Source of the DNA: Deltaproteobacteria bacterium
GTDB lineage: Bacteria; Myxococcota_A; Polyangia; JAAYKL01
Assembly: GCA_016935665.1 (NCBI GenBank)
Contig: JAFGQN010000172.1
Location: 1-64,000 of the forward strand
DNA: 64,000 bases
Direction of reading: 5' to 3'
Part shown: positions 19,010-27,521 of the stretch, in pieces
Layout of the letters: each line of letters starts with the position of its first letter
Position numbering within the stretch: position 1 is the stretch's first letter
Notes under the pieces: model-generated
The model's input: only the letters and a program-made list of their open reading frames with translations
The model's database searches: none
Told to the model about the DNA's origin: nothing
Position numbers and translations under genes: made by a program

Positions 19010-19606
19010 ATGAAAAAACCAATTGTACCAATAACTTCGTTGAGTAATACAGACAGTGTGGATGATGCCACGCTGGTGTTGCGCATGAAAGAAGGCGATG
19101 TTTGGGCCATGGAGGCATTTTACCATCGGTTTGTTCACAAAATTACCGGGATTTCCGCCAGACTGCTGAGAAACAGCTCCGATATTGAAGATGTTGTCCA
19201 GGATACATTCACAGAGGCCTATAGAGATATGCCTCAAATTAAATCACCGCAACTGGTGGAGCGATGGCTGGTACGAATAGCGGTTCATCGTGCCCATCGC
19301 CGGTTTCGTCGACGAAAACTGAAAAGAACCCTGGGGCTGGACCGTTCCATTGACGATGAGCGCCTGTTCATTCAAGTGGGGGTGCACGCATCCCATGAAG
19401 CACGGGCTGAAATTGCCCTGTTGGATTCCGTATTTGATACCATGAACATATCTGAACGCACCTGTTTTGTGCTGCGATACATTGAAGGATATCGACTGGA
19501 GGAAGTGGCGCAGATAACAGGTTACTCGCTGGCGACGGTCAAACGCCGAATTGTGAACGCCAAAGGTGCGGTGGACCGACATTTTGAGGAGGAATCCCAT
19601 GGTTGA
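19010..19606 (+). CDS. ECF-type RNA polymerase sigma factor
   Basis: A 198-residue extracytoplasmic-function sigma factor. Region 2 is recognisable in GDVWAMEAFYHRFV, then DIEDVVQDTFTEAYRDM. Region 4 follows a spacer: LLDSVFDTMNISERTCFVLR, YIEGYRLEEVAQITGYSLAT and VKRRIVNAKGAV, a canonical helix-turn-helix. It has no extra domain. The stop codon overlaps the start of the FecR gene by 8 bp (GAGGAGG ribosome site inside the sigma gene), so the pair is translationally coupled, the usual arrangement for a sigma factor and its membrane regulator. It probably drives the downstream surface-protein genes. The Shine-Dalgarno of this gene itself is weak (GTCCGG). Confidence 0.93.
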   Translation: MKKPIVPITSLSNTDSVDDATLVLRMKEGDVWAMEAFYHRFVHKITGISARLLRNSSDIEDVVQDTFTEAYRDMPQIKSPQLVERWLVRIAVHRAHRRFRRRKLKRTLGLDRSIDDERLFIQVGVHASHEARAEIALLDSVFDTMNISERTCFVLRYIEGYRLEEVAQITGYSLATVKRRIVNAKGAVDRHFEEESHG

Positions 19607-20807
19607 TATGGATCGTATCAGGAACGCATTTGCGGACAAACAGTCTCCTTTGCGGGTTCATCGCATGTGGCAGTCAATCGAGGCAGCGTGTATTGACACC
19701 AGTCCCGCGCCATCTCGATGGTGTGTAACAGTCCTTGCCACAGGTGCGGTTGTGGCGGCCGCGTTGATGCTGGCACTGATATGGCCAAAGGCAGATGTGG
19801 GACCGTTGATGCTGCAGGCGGGTGCGCCGATAAAAAATACAATAGTCACTGCCCAGCCCATGCGAACACGCTTTTCCGATGGATCATTTCTCGACACAGC
19901 CAAAGGCACATCGTTAAAACTGGTGGAGAATACCAGTCATTCCGTGGCGTTTTCAATGTTGCAGGGGGAGGCGTATTTTAATATTCAACCCGGTGGTCCC
20001 CGCGTGTGGCGGGTCAATTGCATGGGGATTTTTGTTACCGTTGTGGGCACAGCGTTTGTGTGCAGGGGACAAAGCGAACAGGTGACTCTGGAAGTGAAAC
20101 GAGGCGCCGTTCTGGTTGACGGCAAAGGTGTTGAAAAAGGCCCCCGGAAACTGGTCGCCGGGAATGCGATTACCGTAGGGCCAAAGCATGTATTCACAAA
20201 AAAGGATAAGGATAATAACAATGATAACGATGTGAATAATGTGGATAATATGAACAATGCGAACGAAAATGGCGACAATGCAGGACGCAGTAACCTTACT
20301 GCGTCCCGAGCGCCCCACGCGTCCGCCGCGCAACCTGTCTGGAAAATTCAGGCAGAAGCCGGAAACTATATAGAAGCGTTCGATCGTTTGGGCGCCGACA
20401 AAGTGGCGTCATTGACGGCGCAGTCCAACGATGTGGACGAATTGTTTCAACTGTCGGATGTGGCGCGACGAAATGGTCATCCCCGTGATGCGATTGGACC
20501 TCTTGAGACGATTATTCGTCGATTCCCTCAAAACGCCCGCGCTGCACTGGCCTCCTACACGCTGGGACGCCTGTATCTGGAGCATCTCAAGGCGCCGGTG
20601 AAAGCGACAGAGGCATTTAAAAAAGCTTTGTCGCTGGGACTACCGGCCGCATTGACCGAGACCGCGGAAGCAAAACAGATTAGGGCGATGCTGCAGTACA
20701 ACACAACAGAAGGGAAAAAGCTGGCATCGGAGTATCTGATGCGGTATCCAGACGGTCGTTATCGACAGAAGGTGGAAGCCTGGCTGCAGGCGACCGTGTC
20801 TCAATAG
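19599..20807 (+). CDS. FecR-domain membrane protein with TPR C-terminus, putative anti-sigma regulator
   Basis: The 402-residue product starts at ATG 19599, with GAGGAGG seven bases upstream. Residues 1-40 are cytoplasmic, a transmembrane helix lies at about 41-62 (WCVTVLATGAVVAAALMLAL), and the periplasmic part begins with a FecR domain: RFSDGSFLDTAKGTSLKLVE, VVGTAFVCRG and VTLEVKRGAVLVDGKG. A low-complexity Asn/Asp run (KDNNNDNDVNNVDNMNNANE) links to a C-terminal TPR-like domain (HPRDAIGPLETIIRRFPQNA). FecR proteins relay a surface signal to an ECF sigma factor. The 8-bp overlap with the ECF gene argues that this is its regulator. The short N-terminus lacks a clear zinc anti-sigma motif, so the inhibition mode is not shown. 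Confidence 0.85.
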   Translation: MVDMDRIRNAFADKQSPLRVHRMWQSIEAACIDTSPAPSRWCVTVLATGAVVAAALMLALIWPKADVGPLMLQAGAPIKNTIVTAQPMRTRFSDGSFLDTAKGTSLKLVENTSHSVAFSMLQGEAYFNIQPGGPRVWRVNCMGIFVTVVGTAFVCRGQSEQVTLEVKRGAVLVDGKGVEKGPRKLVAGNAITVGPKHVFTKKDKDNNNDNDVNNVDNMNNANENGDNAGRSNLTASRAPHASAAQPVWKIQAEAGNYIEAFDRLGADKVASLTAQSNDVDELFQLSDVARRNGHPRDAIGPLETIIRRFPQNARAALASYTLGRLYLEHLKAPVKATEAFKKALSLGLPAALTETAEAKQIRAMLQYNTTEGKKLASEYLMRYPDGRYRQKVEAWLQATVSQ

Positions 20808-20823
20808 GAGAGCATCAGAGTTT

Positions 20824-21789
20824 ATGTTTTTTTTAACTGTGCTGGCATCGTTTATGATTCAGTTGTCCGAAGTCACAGTGATTTCCTGTGACGCACGGTG
20901 GATTGACCCGAAACGACTTTGCGATGTGCTTGAAACAGAACTCAATGAGTTTGATGCCGATACGAGAGCAGGCGCAATATTCATTATTGATGAATGCACA
21001 CCGCAGGCGGTGCGGCTGCGCGTTGTGGGGCGCCAAAAACAGCTTCAACGAAGTGTACCGTTAGACGACATTCAAACGGAAGCGCGCATCCGAACAATTG
21101 CGTTGACGTTTGGTGAACTGGCACAGGACGCGCTGATTATTTTACCAGCGGATGGGGCGGATGCACCCATTCAAATCAGACCGGAACCGCAGGCCAAAGA
21201 TGGCTCGTCAAACAAACTCCCCAACGAATGTCCAAAGGTGGCGTCATGCGACGCGTCAACAGCATCGACAGCGGCTGAGATGGGTGCGTTGGCATCCTGG
21301 AAAGATTCCTTGCGATATGTGGTCACTGCTGGACTCCGTGTATTTCCTGTGGCCAAATCACTGGCCCCCGAAGCACGATTTGGAATACGCCAGGGGCGAT
21401 GGCGGTACGACGTTCGCGCATATGCCATGCGCTGGAAAGAATTGCAAATAGGAACCACCTGGCTCGCTGCCGCGTGTCTCACCGGTGGACCCATACTTTT
21501 TCAATACGAAGGCAATGTACAGTTTGAGATTGATGCTTTGCTGGAGCTGGGCGGCATTGCCGCACTGGGCGAGCCTGCCAACGCAGATGTGAAATATACA
21601 CCGAAATTCAACTTTCTGATTGGCGCCCATCTGGCCATGTGGTTGACCATCCCCGGTGAAAGACGGTTTAAACCGCTGCTTACGTTGGAAGGAGGACTGG
21701 TACGAGGCCTCAACGTTTATGCGGGAGACGAATTTCAAGGCGGCTTTGAAGGTCCGTCCACATCCATTGGAATTGGTGGCATCTGGTAA
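20824..21789 (+). CDS. Predicted surface or outer-membrane beta-rich protein, 321 residues
   Basis: The family is not recognised. The N-terminus (MFFLTVLASFMIQLSEVTVI) resembles a signal sequence, so it is probably exported. Residues up to about 115 form a soluble mixed alpha/beta-looking region; then a Ser/Ala/Asp-rich linker; the last 160 residues are alternating hydrophobic strands ending in Trp, such as YVVTAGLRVFPVAK, WRYDVRAYAMRWKE and IGIGGIW at the terminus, which fits an outer-membrane beta-barrel. It lies 16 bp after the FecR gene, with AGGAGAG upstream of the ATG, so it is in the same operon and is a candidate sensor or target of the sigma/FecR pair. Confidence 0.65.
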   Translation: MFFLTVLASFMIQLSEVTVISCDARWIDPKRLCDVLETELNEFDADTRAGAIFIIDECTPQAVRLRVVGRQKQLQRSVPLDDIQTEARIRTIALTFGELAQDALIILPADGADAPIQIRPEPQAKDGSSNKLPNECPKVASCDASTASTAAEMGALASWKDSLRYVVTAGLRVFPVAKSLAPEARFGIRQGRWRYDVRAYAMRWKELQIGTTWLAAACLTGGPILFQYEGNVQFEIDALLELGGIAALGEPANADVKYTPKFNFLIGAHLAMWLTIPGERRFKPLLTLEGGLVRGLNVYAGDEFQGGFEGPSTSIGIGGIW

Positions 21790-22043
21790 ACGCGTTTCAG
21801 TAACAGGGGCGTCAAAACACCCTTCTTCCCGCAACACTTTCACCAATTCGATAATGTCATCCATTCTGTGGCGGTGTATATATGCCCAATGCCGATGTAT
21901 GTGTTCTGATGTTTTTTAAGGCCCAACATCCCATTGAAATTCGCCTCGTTCTGATATGCGATGGAATTGTGCAATTTATCGGGCTTCCCCCTGAAATTTT
22001 TCTGGAATGTGTCGTTACTCATATTTGCGTTATATTGAAATAG

Positions 22044-23657
22044 ATGGTTCAACATATGTATTTAGTCGATTTTAGAGCTTCAGCGCGCAATTCCTCCAGA
22101 TATCAATCCTGCGAGTTGGTCGGTTTTTTAAGGCACAGTGGTCTATCGACTGTGCTTTTTGGAATTTGTACGTGTGTGTTATTGGCCCTATTATCCCTGC
22201 CGGCGACTGCGGTTGAACAGGAATTGGGTCGTTCGGGGCTGGCTGGTGGTGACCAGGTGGGGATTCTGGAGACCGATGGAATGAAGTTGTCTTTTGTGGG
22301 GCACGCGGGGTATGGATTTTTAGACAGTACTGGACCGGTGGCGGGAGCGCATCATGGACTTTACGGGAATATGGCTGCTGGACTGCATCTCATGCCCCAG
22401 TTTAGCGCGGCGCTTGGGGTAAAAGGGGTGTTGCAGTTTCATCCGGAAGATGAATTTGGGAAGGACAAAAGCATCCTGGGCGAGCCATGGCTGCTATTGC
22501 GCAGCGGGATTCCCCTTCGTCCGAATCTGCTATTGGGCGGCGAAATCGGGCTTATGATTCCCGGTACGCGAGCGCCGTCGCTGGAATGGTCAGCGCTGAT
22601 TCTGGACATGGCGGCCCTTTTGACGGTGCGTCTGTCCAGTGCCATGACTCTGGCGGCCAAAGGGGGATTTCGTCTTGACCAAAGTGAGAAGGCGGCGCCG
22701 GACCTGGCCCACACGCGATATGGCGACCGCATTTCATTTCCCCTGTCTTCGTATCACGCGGTGCTCGCGGGTGTGCTGTGGATGTATCAGTGGACGAATG
22801 TTTCGGTCTGGACTGAGCTTTCCGCGGATTTTCTGGTGGGAAACGATGGAAAATTCGCCACATCTCCCATGCGCTTCGGTGCGGGGGGGCGTTACCACGT
22901 GACCCGGAAGATCACTTTGCATTTGAATGCGTCCACGTCGCTGAGTCGACGACCGATTCTGGAGAACGAAGATTTTGTGATCCCCATTGAACCGCGATTT
23001 CTGGTGCTCGTGGGCGCCGGCGTTACCCTGGATTTCAGCAGGGGAACATCGTCATTGCCGCGGTCGCAAGAAGAGATTGAGCCAGTAGTGACACCGCAAC
23101 TCCCTATAGAGCCAAAGGACGAAACGCTCATTGCCGCTCCCAGGGAGGAGTTGGAAACAGGCAGTATTGCGTCGGTGGTACTCGACAGTGATGGGCTGCC
23201 TGTGGCGGGGGCAAATGTCACTGTTTCGGCGGGAGAATCGTTCACGGCCACGGTGAAGACAAACAGAGAGGGGCGCTTTGAAATCGACAACGTTCCAAGT
23301 GGGGTGGCGACGATGACCATTCAGATGCCGTTTTTTGAAACCCGAGAGCAAACCGTTGAGGTGGCTGGCGGGCAAACATGGGCAGAGGAAATGCCGCCAC
23401 TGCAGGAAAGTGAGGTGGGCAGCCAGATTCGTGGATTGGTGCGCAATTTTGAAGGGTCGCCCATTGACGCGACGATTACTGTGAATCCCGGTGGGGCGCA
23501 GATTGAAGCCGATGATACTGGGGAATTCCTCCTCGATGTGGAGCCGGGTAAGTATGTGGTGGTAATTGAAGCGCATGGCTACAAAACGCAACGACGACGT
23601 GTTAAGGTGGGGAAAAACAGTGTGGAGATACTGAATGTGGAACTGCGAAAGAAATAG
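22044..23657 (+). CDS. Exported barrel-like protein with two C-terminal carboxypeptidase-regulatory (Ig-like) domains
   Basis: A 537-residue exported protein. A hydrophobic stretch at about 35-55 (LSTVLFGICTCVLLALLSLP, then ATA) looks like a signal sequence, so the true start may be later than ATG 22044; no ribosome site supports the 22044 codon. Residues about 60-345 contain alternating strands and Gly-rich turns typical of outer-membrane barrels (ALGVKGVLQFHPEDEF, LHLNASTSLSRR). Two carboxypeptidase-regulatory-like domains follow: one near 372-443 (VLDSDGLPVAGANVTVSAG, NREGRFEIDNVPSG) and one near 460-535 (IRGLVRNFEGSPIDATITVN, YVVVIEAHGYKTQRRRVKVG). Such domains are beta-sandwich modules found in secreted and TonB-linked surface proteins. 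It is followed by the second FecR gene with a 23-bp overlap. Confidence 0.75.
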   Translation: MVQHMYLVDFRASARNSSRYQSCELVGFLRHSGLSTVLFGICTCVLLALLSLPATAVEQELGRSGLAGGDQVGILETDGMKLSFVGHAGYGFLDSTGPVAGAHHGLYGNMAAGLHLMPQFSAALGVKGVLQFHPEDEFGKDKSILGEPWLLLRSGIPLRPNLLLGGEIGLMIPGTRAPSLEWSALILDMAALLTVRLSSAMTLAAKGGFRLDQSEKAAPDLAHTRYGDRISFPLSSYHAVLAGVLWMYQWTNVSVWTELSADFLVGNDGKFATSPMRFGAGGRYHVTRKITLHLNASTSLSRRPILENEDFVIPIEPRFLVLVGAGVTLDFSRGTSSLPRSQEEIEPVVTPQLPIEPKDETLIAAPREELETGSIASVVLDSDGLPVAGANVTVSAGESFTATVKTNREGRFEIDNVPSGVATMTIQMPFFETREQTVEVAGGQTWAEEMPPLQESEVGSQIRGLVRNFEGSPIDATITVNPGGAQIEADDTGEFLLDVEPGKYVVVIEAHGYKTQRRRVKVGKNSVEILNVELRKK

Positions 23658-25272
23658 CGTTGGCTGGAGCTGGTGGTTTGTGGGCGTTCCATTTGCGGGA
23701 TGGCTTTTGATGTGGCTGGTGGGCTGCGTGTGGGTGTGCGTGGGCTGTGAAGGTTGTGAGCAATCCCCTCTGGCTCGGTTGGCCAGCCACAAAGGGATTG
23801 CAGAGCGCGATTTTGCCAATGCCCGGCAGGTATGGAAACCGGCGAAGGACGGAGAACGTTTTTCTGTGAATGACGGCGTGCGCACTGGTGCGTCTTCGAC
23901 GGCGGAACTGTGGCTTAGGGACGGTTCGGGGTTGCGCATGCAGCAAAACGCGGTGATTCGATTTGCCCGGTCATTGCCCAATCGCAATCAAATCGGACTG
24001 AAGATTGAGGAGGGTGTGATATTTATTGACGCCGCCTCGGATGATTTCGAAATTAATACAAAATACGGCGTGGCCATCCTGAAAAAGGGAACGCGGATTA
24101 AGCTGACAAAAAGCGATGAGGGTATTTTACTTCACGTGCAGATTGGCAGCGCGCGGTTTTTGTCGGAAGAGGACGAACAGTCGCTGAAGGAAGGACAACA
24201 GCTCAATATCAAAATGGGCACGGCAGTATTGATTTCCGACGCGCCGTTAATCGACGCTTCGGAGTCGGTGGATGCGGTCGAGGATGCGGGGGACACGGGC
24301 TCTGAGACAGCCGCTGCCAGAAGGGAATTGCCAGCAATGGATTCTGCGTCTGATTCGGCGTCTGCAGATGTGCCCAACGGTGAAAAAGCGAAAGACGGCA
24401 AAGGGGAGGAAACGCCGGATTTTCTGGCGCTGGTGCGGGAAACAACGCAGTTGCCGGCGGATATGTTTATTGCTGCTGGGGAATCGGCCTGGATTCACAG
24501 CCCGGCGATGCCCGTCCACGTGGCCATTCGCGTCTTTGGGGTTTGTGAGTTGGGGGCGTTTGTGACAATGCGGGGAAAACAACAGAGAGTTGGTGGAACA
24601 GCTCAGGTGGTGATTCCCCTTAATATGGGACGCAATCGGTATGCGGTGCATTGTGTGCTTTCGGACGGTACGTTGAATCGGGAAGCGGTTACCAAAGGGA
24701 TGCTGTTTGTTGTGAGGGATACCGGCAAAGTGACGCTGGCACAGACGCCACCCCTGTCCACGGTGCTCATGGATGGTCGCACATACACTGTGAACTACCA
24801 GACGCGACTGCCGACCATACGCGTGAAGTGGCCCACCGCACCGGACAGCAATAGTTTTACGCTGTATGTGTCCGGAGACAGTGCTCAACAGTATTCTCTT
24901 GACAAGCCCCAGTATCTGTTGGCCGCAGGAACGTTGCTCGAGGGCACGCATACGTTTAAATTTGTTGATGATAAGAGTGGTGTTCGTTCACGCAACACAA
25001 CGCTGAAAATTCATTTTGACAATGTGTCTGACAAGGCGGCGCTCATCGAACCTGGAGACCGTGCATTTGCACCGGGAACGTTGGTTCGGGTGCGCGGCAC
25101 TGCCATGTTGGACTGGGAAGTCAGTTCACCCCTTGGAAAAATTGCCATGGACAGCAGCAGCCGATTTGAAGGGTCGTTGCAGCACAACACTATGTACCGG
25201 GCGATATGGCTCAAGTTGTCCCACGCTCAAAGAGGGGTACACTACTATCTGCGGCGTCAGGCAACACCGTAA
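23635..25272 (+). CDS. FecR-domain membrane protein, 545 residues
   Basis: It starts inside the end of the previous gene (23-bp overlap), so translation is likely coupled. The N-terminus has a very hydrophobic Trp/Val/Cys-rich segment at about 10-40 (GWSWWFVGVPFAGWLLMWLV) that would be a membrane anchor or signal; a cluster of Cys follows it (CVWVCVGCEGCEQ). A FecR-type domain covers about 55-190: RTGASSTAELWLRDGSGLRM, IGLKIEEGVIFIDAASDDF, YGVAILKKGTRIKL and VQIGSARFLSEEDE. The rest is beta-rich with an Ala/Ser/Asp-rich linker near 205-250. No TPR or catalytic domain was seen. It is the second FecR-type protein of the locus; its partner is unclear, since the nearest sigma factor genes are 19010 (same operon direction) and 28985 (opposite strand). 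Confidence 0.75.
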   Translation: MWNCERNSVGWSWWFVGVPFAGWLLMWLVGCVWVCVGCEGCEQSPLARLASHKGIAERDFANARQVWKPAKDGERFSVNDGVRTGASSTAELWLRDGSGLRMQQNAVIRFARSLPNRNQIGLKIEEGVIFIDAASDDFEINTKYGVAILKKGTRIKLTKSDEGILLHVQIGSARFLSEEDEQSLKEGQQLNIKMGTAVLISDAPLIDASESVDAVEDAGDTGSETAAARRELPAMDSASDSASADVPNGEKAKDGKGEETPDFLALVRETTQLPADMFIAAGESAWIHSPAMPVHVAIRVFGVCELGAFVTMRGKQQRVGGTAQVVIPLNMGRNRYAVHCVLSDGTLNREAVTKGMLFVVRDTGKVTLAQTPPLSTVLMDGRTYTVNYQTRLPTIRVKWPTAPDSNSFTLYVSGDSAQQYSLDKPQYLLAAGTLLEGTHTFKFVDDKSGVRSRNTTLKIHFDNVSDKAALIEPGDRAFAPGTLVRVRGTAMLDWEVSSPLGKIAMDSSSRFEGSLQHNTMYRAIWLKLSHAQRGVHYYLRRQATP

Positions 25273-25292
25273 AATGCATTCAGGAGTTTTGG

Positions 25293-27185
25293 ATGAATGG
25301 TGGCAGCAGAAAACACAGCGACTTCTCGATAGATCTGATCGGCAAGCAGGTACTTGGGCGCTACCACATTGTTCGTAAAATTGCCGCGGGCGGAATGGGG
25401 GTTGTGTATCTGGCGCGCTACACGGGGGCTCACGACTTTGCAAAGCCGGTGGTGGTAAAAATTATTTTGCCAGGGTACGCCAAAGAGGAACAGTTTTTAA
25501 AAATGTTCATTCGAGAGGCGAAAATACTGGCCTCGCTGCATCATCCAGGGATTGTGGAAGTGATAGATTTCGGGGAGCAGGATGATTTCTACGTGATGGT
25601 GCTGGAGTATGTGCATGGTTTTGAGTTGCGGGAATGGGCGGTGTACCGGGAACATATTGGCAAGGTTTTTTCAATTGATGTGATTTTGCAAATCGTCATC
25701 GAGGTGCTGGAGGCGCTCGATCACGCCCATACCCTGGTAACCGCGGATGGCGTCGCGAGACCGGTGATTCATCGGGATATCTCCCCGTCGAATGTGATGC
25801 TCACTTCCCAGGGGAGGCTCAAACTGGTGGATTTTGGCATTGCGCGCATGAACAACATGACCGGCGGATATCGCACCGAGACGGGATCATTTCGAGGGAA
25901 GCTGTCTTACTCGTCTCCCGAGCGGTTTGGCAAGGTGGAGTTGACACCGGAATGCGATATTTACTCTGTGGGGGTGATGCTGCACGAATTGCTTACCGGG
26001 GAAAACGAGTTTTATACCGGCGACCATGCCAGCACCATTGCGCGGGTGCTGAATCACACGGTCAGTTCCGTGCTGCATAAACGCCCCGACGCCCCGTCTC
26101 GCCTGGATCAGGTGATTGCGAAAGCACTGGCCAAAAATCCTGCGGATCGTTATGGCAGCGCCATGGATTTTGCGAATGATTTAAGGCAGATGCTTGTACA
26201 GAGCGAGTCAGCGGTCAAGGAGAAAATTGCCTCGTTGATTCGGGAGGATTTCAATGACGATATGGCAGCCTACCTGGGCTGTGAATCACTCAATGCCCTG
26301 GAGAGCGCCTGGCGCAATCCGTCCACATCTCCCATTGCGGACTGGTCGTCGGACGCGTTGGACAGCACCGTCAATTTAAAACGCCAGTTGGAAGGAAAAG
26401 TAGAGCGGGCGCCCGTGATTACCGATGTTTACCGCAACCGCTACAAATCCAGTCTTCCCGCAGAACGGGACCCGTCTTTGGTGATTGCGTTGCAGCAGGG
26501 GATGGCCGAAGACACAGAAGTGCTGAACGGTCACCGGACACAAAAGACGGAAGTGATTTTTAGAACACGCCCCGCTGTGGTAATCGGAGTGCTGATTTTT
26601 CTGATCGCCGCAGTGGCCCTGGCGGTGGTGTACGGGTTTGTGTTTCACGACCAGCCGGAAAAGCCGGATAGGTTTTACCTGGTGCAGGGAAACGACGCGG
26701 CGCCCCTGAAACAGCCAAACGATGACAAATCCGCGTTTTCTGACGAAGAGCGTCCAGCCGCGGATGATCGGGTGATGACGGATTCATCGGAAAAACCGAT
26801 TGGCGGTATCAACAACAGCACCGGTGCCGCTGAAAATCGGACAAAGAATAAGACCGCTGTGGGGTACAGCACAAAAGATGAGGCGCCGCTGACTGAAGAA
26901 GAACAGCTGATGATGCTATCATCTGTGTTTCAGAAAGAACAGCGCTCGGTTGAGGCGTGTCTGGCGAACAATGAAACCGTGCTGGCTGGGATTGAGCGCA
27001 TTTTTGTTCGATTTGCTGTGGAAAAAGACGGCACGGTCTCACAGTCGTCGATAGTGCCCGCGCGGTTGAAGGGGACCCCTCTGGCGCGGTGTATTCAGAA
27101 TGTGGCCCAAAAGACCCGCTTCCCCAGAATGAGCAAACCCCTGTCCTTTGCCATTCCCATTGCCGTGACCCGTGCGGGGGATTGA
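25293..27185 (+). CDS. Hanks-type Ser/Thr protein kinase with transmembrane segment and AgmX/PglI-like C-terminal domain
   Basis: ATG 25293 is chosen because CAGGAG lies six bases upstream; an in-frame start exists further 5'. The 630-residue product has an N-terminal kinase domain (about 20-310): KIAAGGMGVVYLAR (Gly loop), PVVVKIILPG (Lys), EAKILASLHHPGI, VIHRDISPSNVML (catalytic loop), KLVDFGIAR, YSSPERF and DIYSVGVMLHELL. A transmembrane helix lies near 428-450. The periplasmic C-terminus ends in a conserved-looking tail (about 550-625: RIFVRFAVEKDGTVSQSSIV, CIQNVAQKTRFPRM) resembling the AgmX/PglI tail found in myxobacterial surface and signalling proteins. It would link a periplasmic module to cytoplasmic phosphorylation. 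The gene follows the FecR gene by 20 bp. Confidence 0.92.
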   Translation: MNGGSRKHSDFSIDLIGKQVLGRYHIVRKIAAGGMGVVYLARYTGAHDFAKPVVVKIILPGYAKEEQFLKMFIREAKILASLHHPGIVEVIDFGEQDDFYVMVLEYVHGFELREWAVYREHIGKVFSIDVILQIVIEVLEALDHAHTLVTADGVARPVIHRDISPSNVMLTSQGRLKLVDFGIARMNNMTGGYRTETGSFRGKLSYSSPERFGKVELTPECDIYSVGVMLHELLTGENEFYTGDHASTIARVLNHTVSSVLHKRPDAPSRLDQVIAKALAKNPADRYGSAMDFANDLRQMLVQSESAVKEKIASLIREDFNDDMAAYLGCESLNALESAWRNPSTSPIADWSSDALDSTVNLKRQLEGKVERAPVITDVYRNRYKSSLPAERDPSLVIALQQGMAEDTEVLNGHRTQKTEVIFRTRPAVVIGVLIFLIAAVALAVVYGFVFHDQPEKPDRFYLVQGNDAAPLKQPNDDKSAFSDEERPAADDRVMTDSSEKPIGGINNSTGAAENRTKNKTAVGYSTKDEAPLTEEEQLMMLSSVFQKEQRSVEACLANNETVLAGIERIFVRFAVEKDGTVSQSSIVPARLKGTPLARCIQNVAQKTRFPRMSKPLSFAIPIAVTRAGD

Positions 27186-27521
27186 GCGACCCGTTTGAGC
27201 GCATGGGTTTGGATGCATCGCTTTAAAGTGGTATCAACAAAAAAATCGGGGATGACTTTTGGGTGTTAACCATTATTCGCCGGAACAATATCCCTGGTAC
27301 TTTTGTCCCGTCCTGAGGTCAATATGGTCTCAACGGCCGGGTTGAAGTGGGTCGGTCGTGGTCAGTGAGGTCTGTCCGTACCCTCATACGCATCTGCCAC
27401 CTTGCGATCATACAGGCGTTTTTAAGGCCAGTATTTCCGGGCGCGTCCAACGGGATCGTATCATGGCGCGTTCTTTGCATTATCCGGCAGCCGGTGGCCT
27501 GCTGTGCCTGAAGGAGCTTGA
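27186..27521 (+). other. Intergenic region between the two kinase genes, 336 bp
   Basis: No gene, tRNA or strong terminator was recognised here. Only short overlapping frames without ribosome sites occur. Base composition is mixed, with a T-rich stretch near 27290-27310. The region could carry the promoter of the second kinase, but no convincing -35/-10 pair was found. Confidence 0.4.
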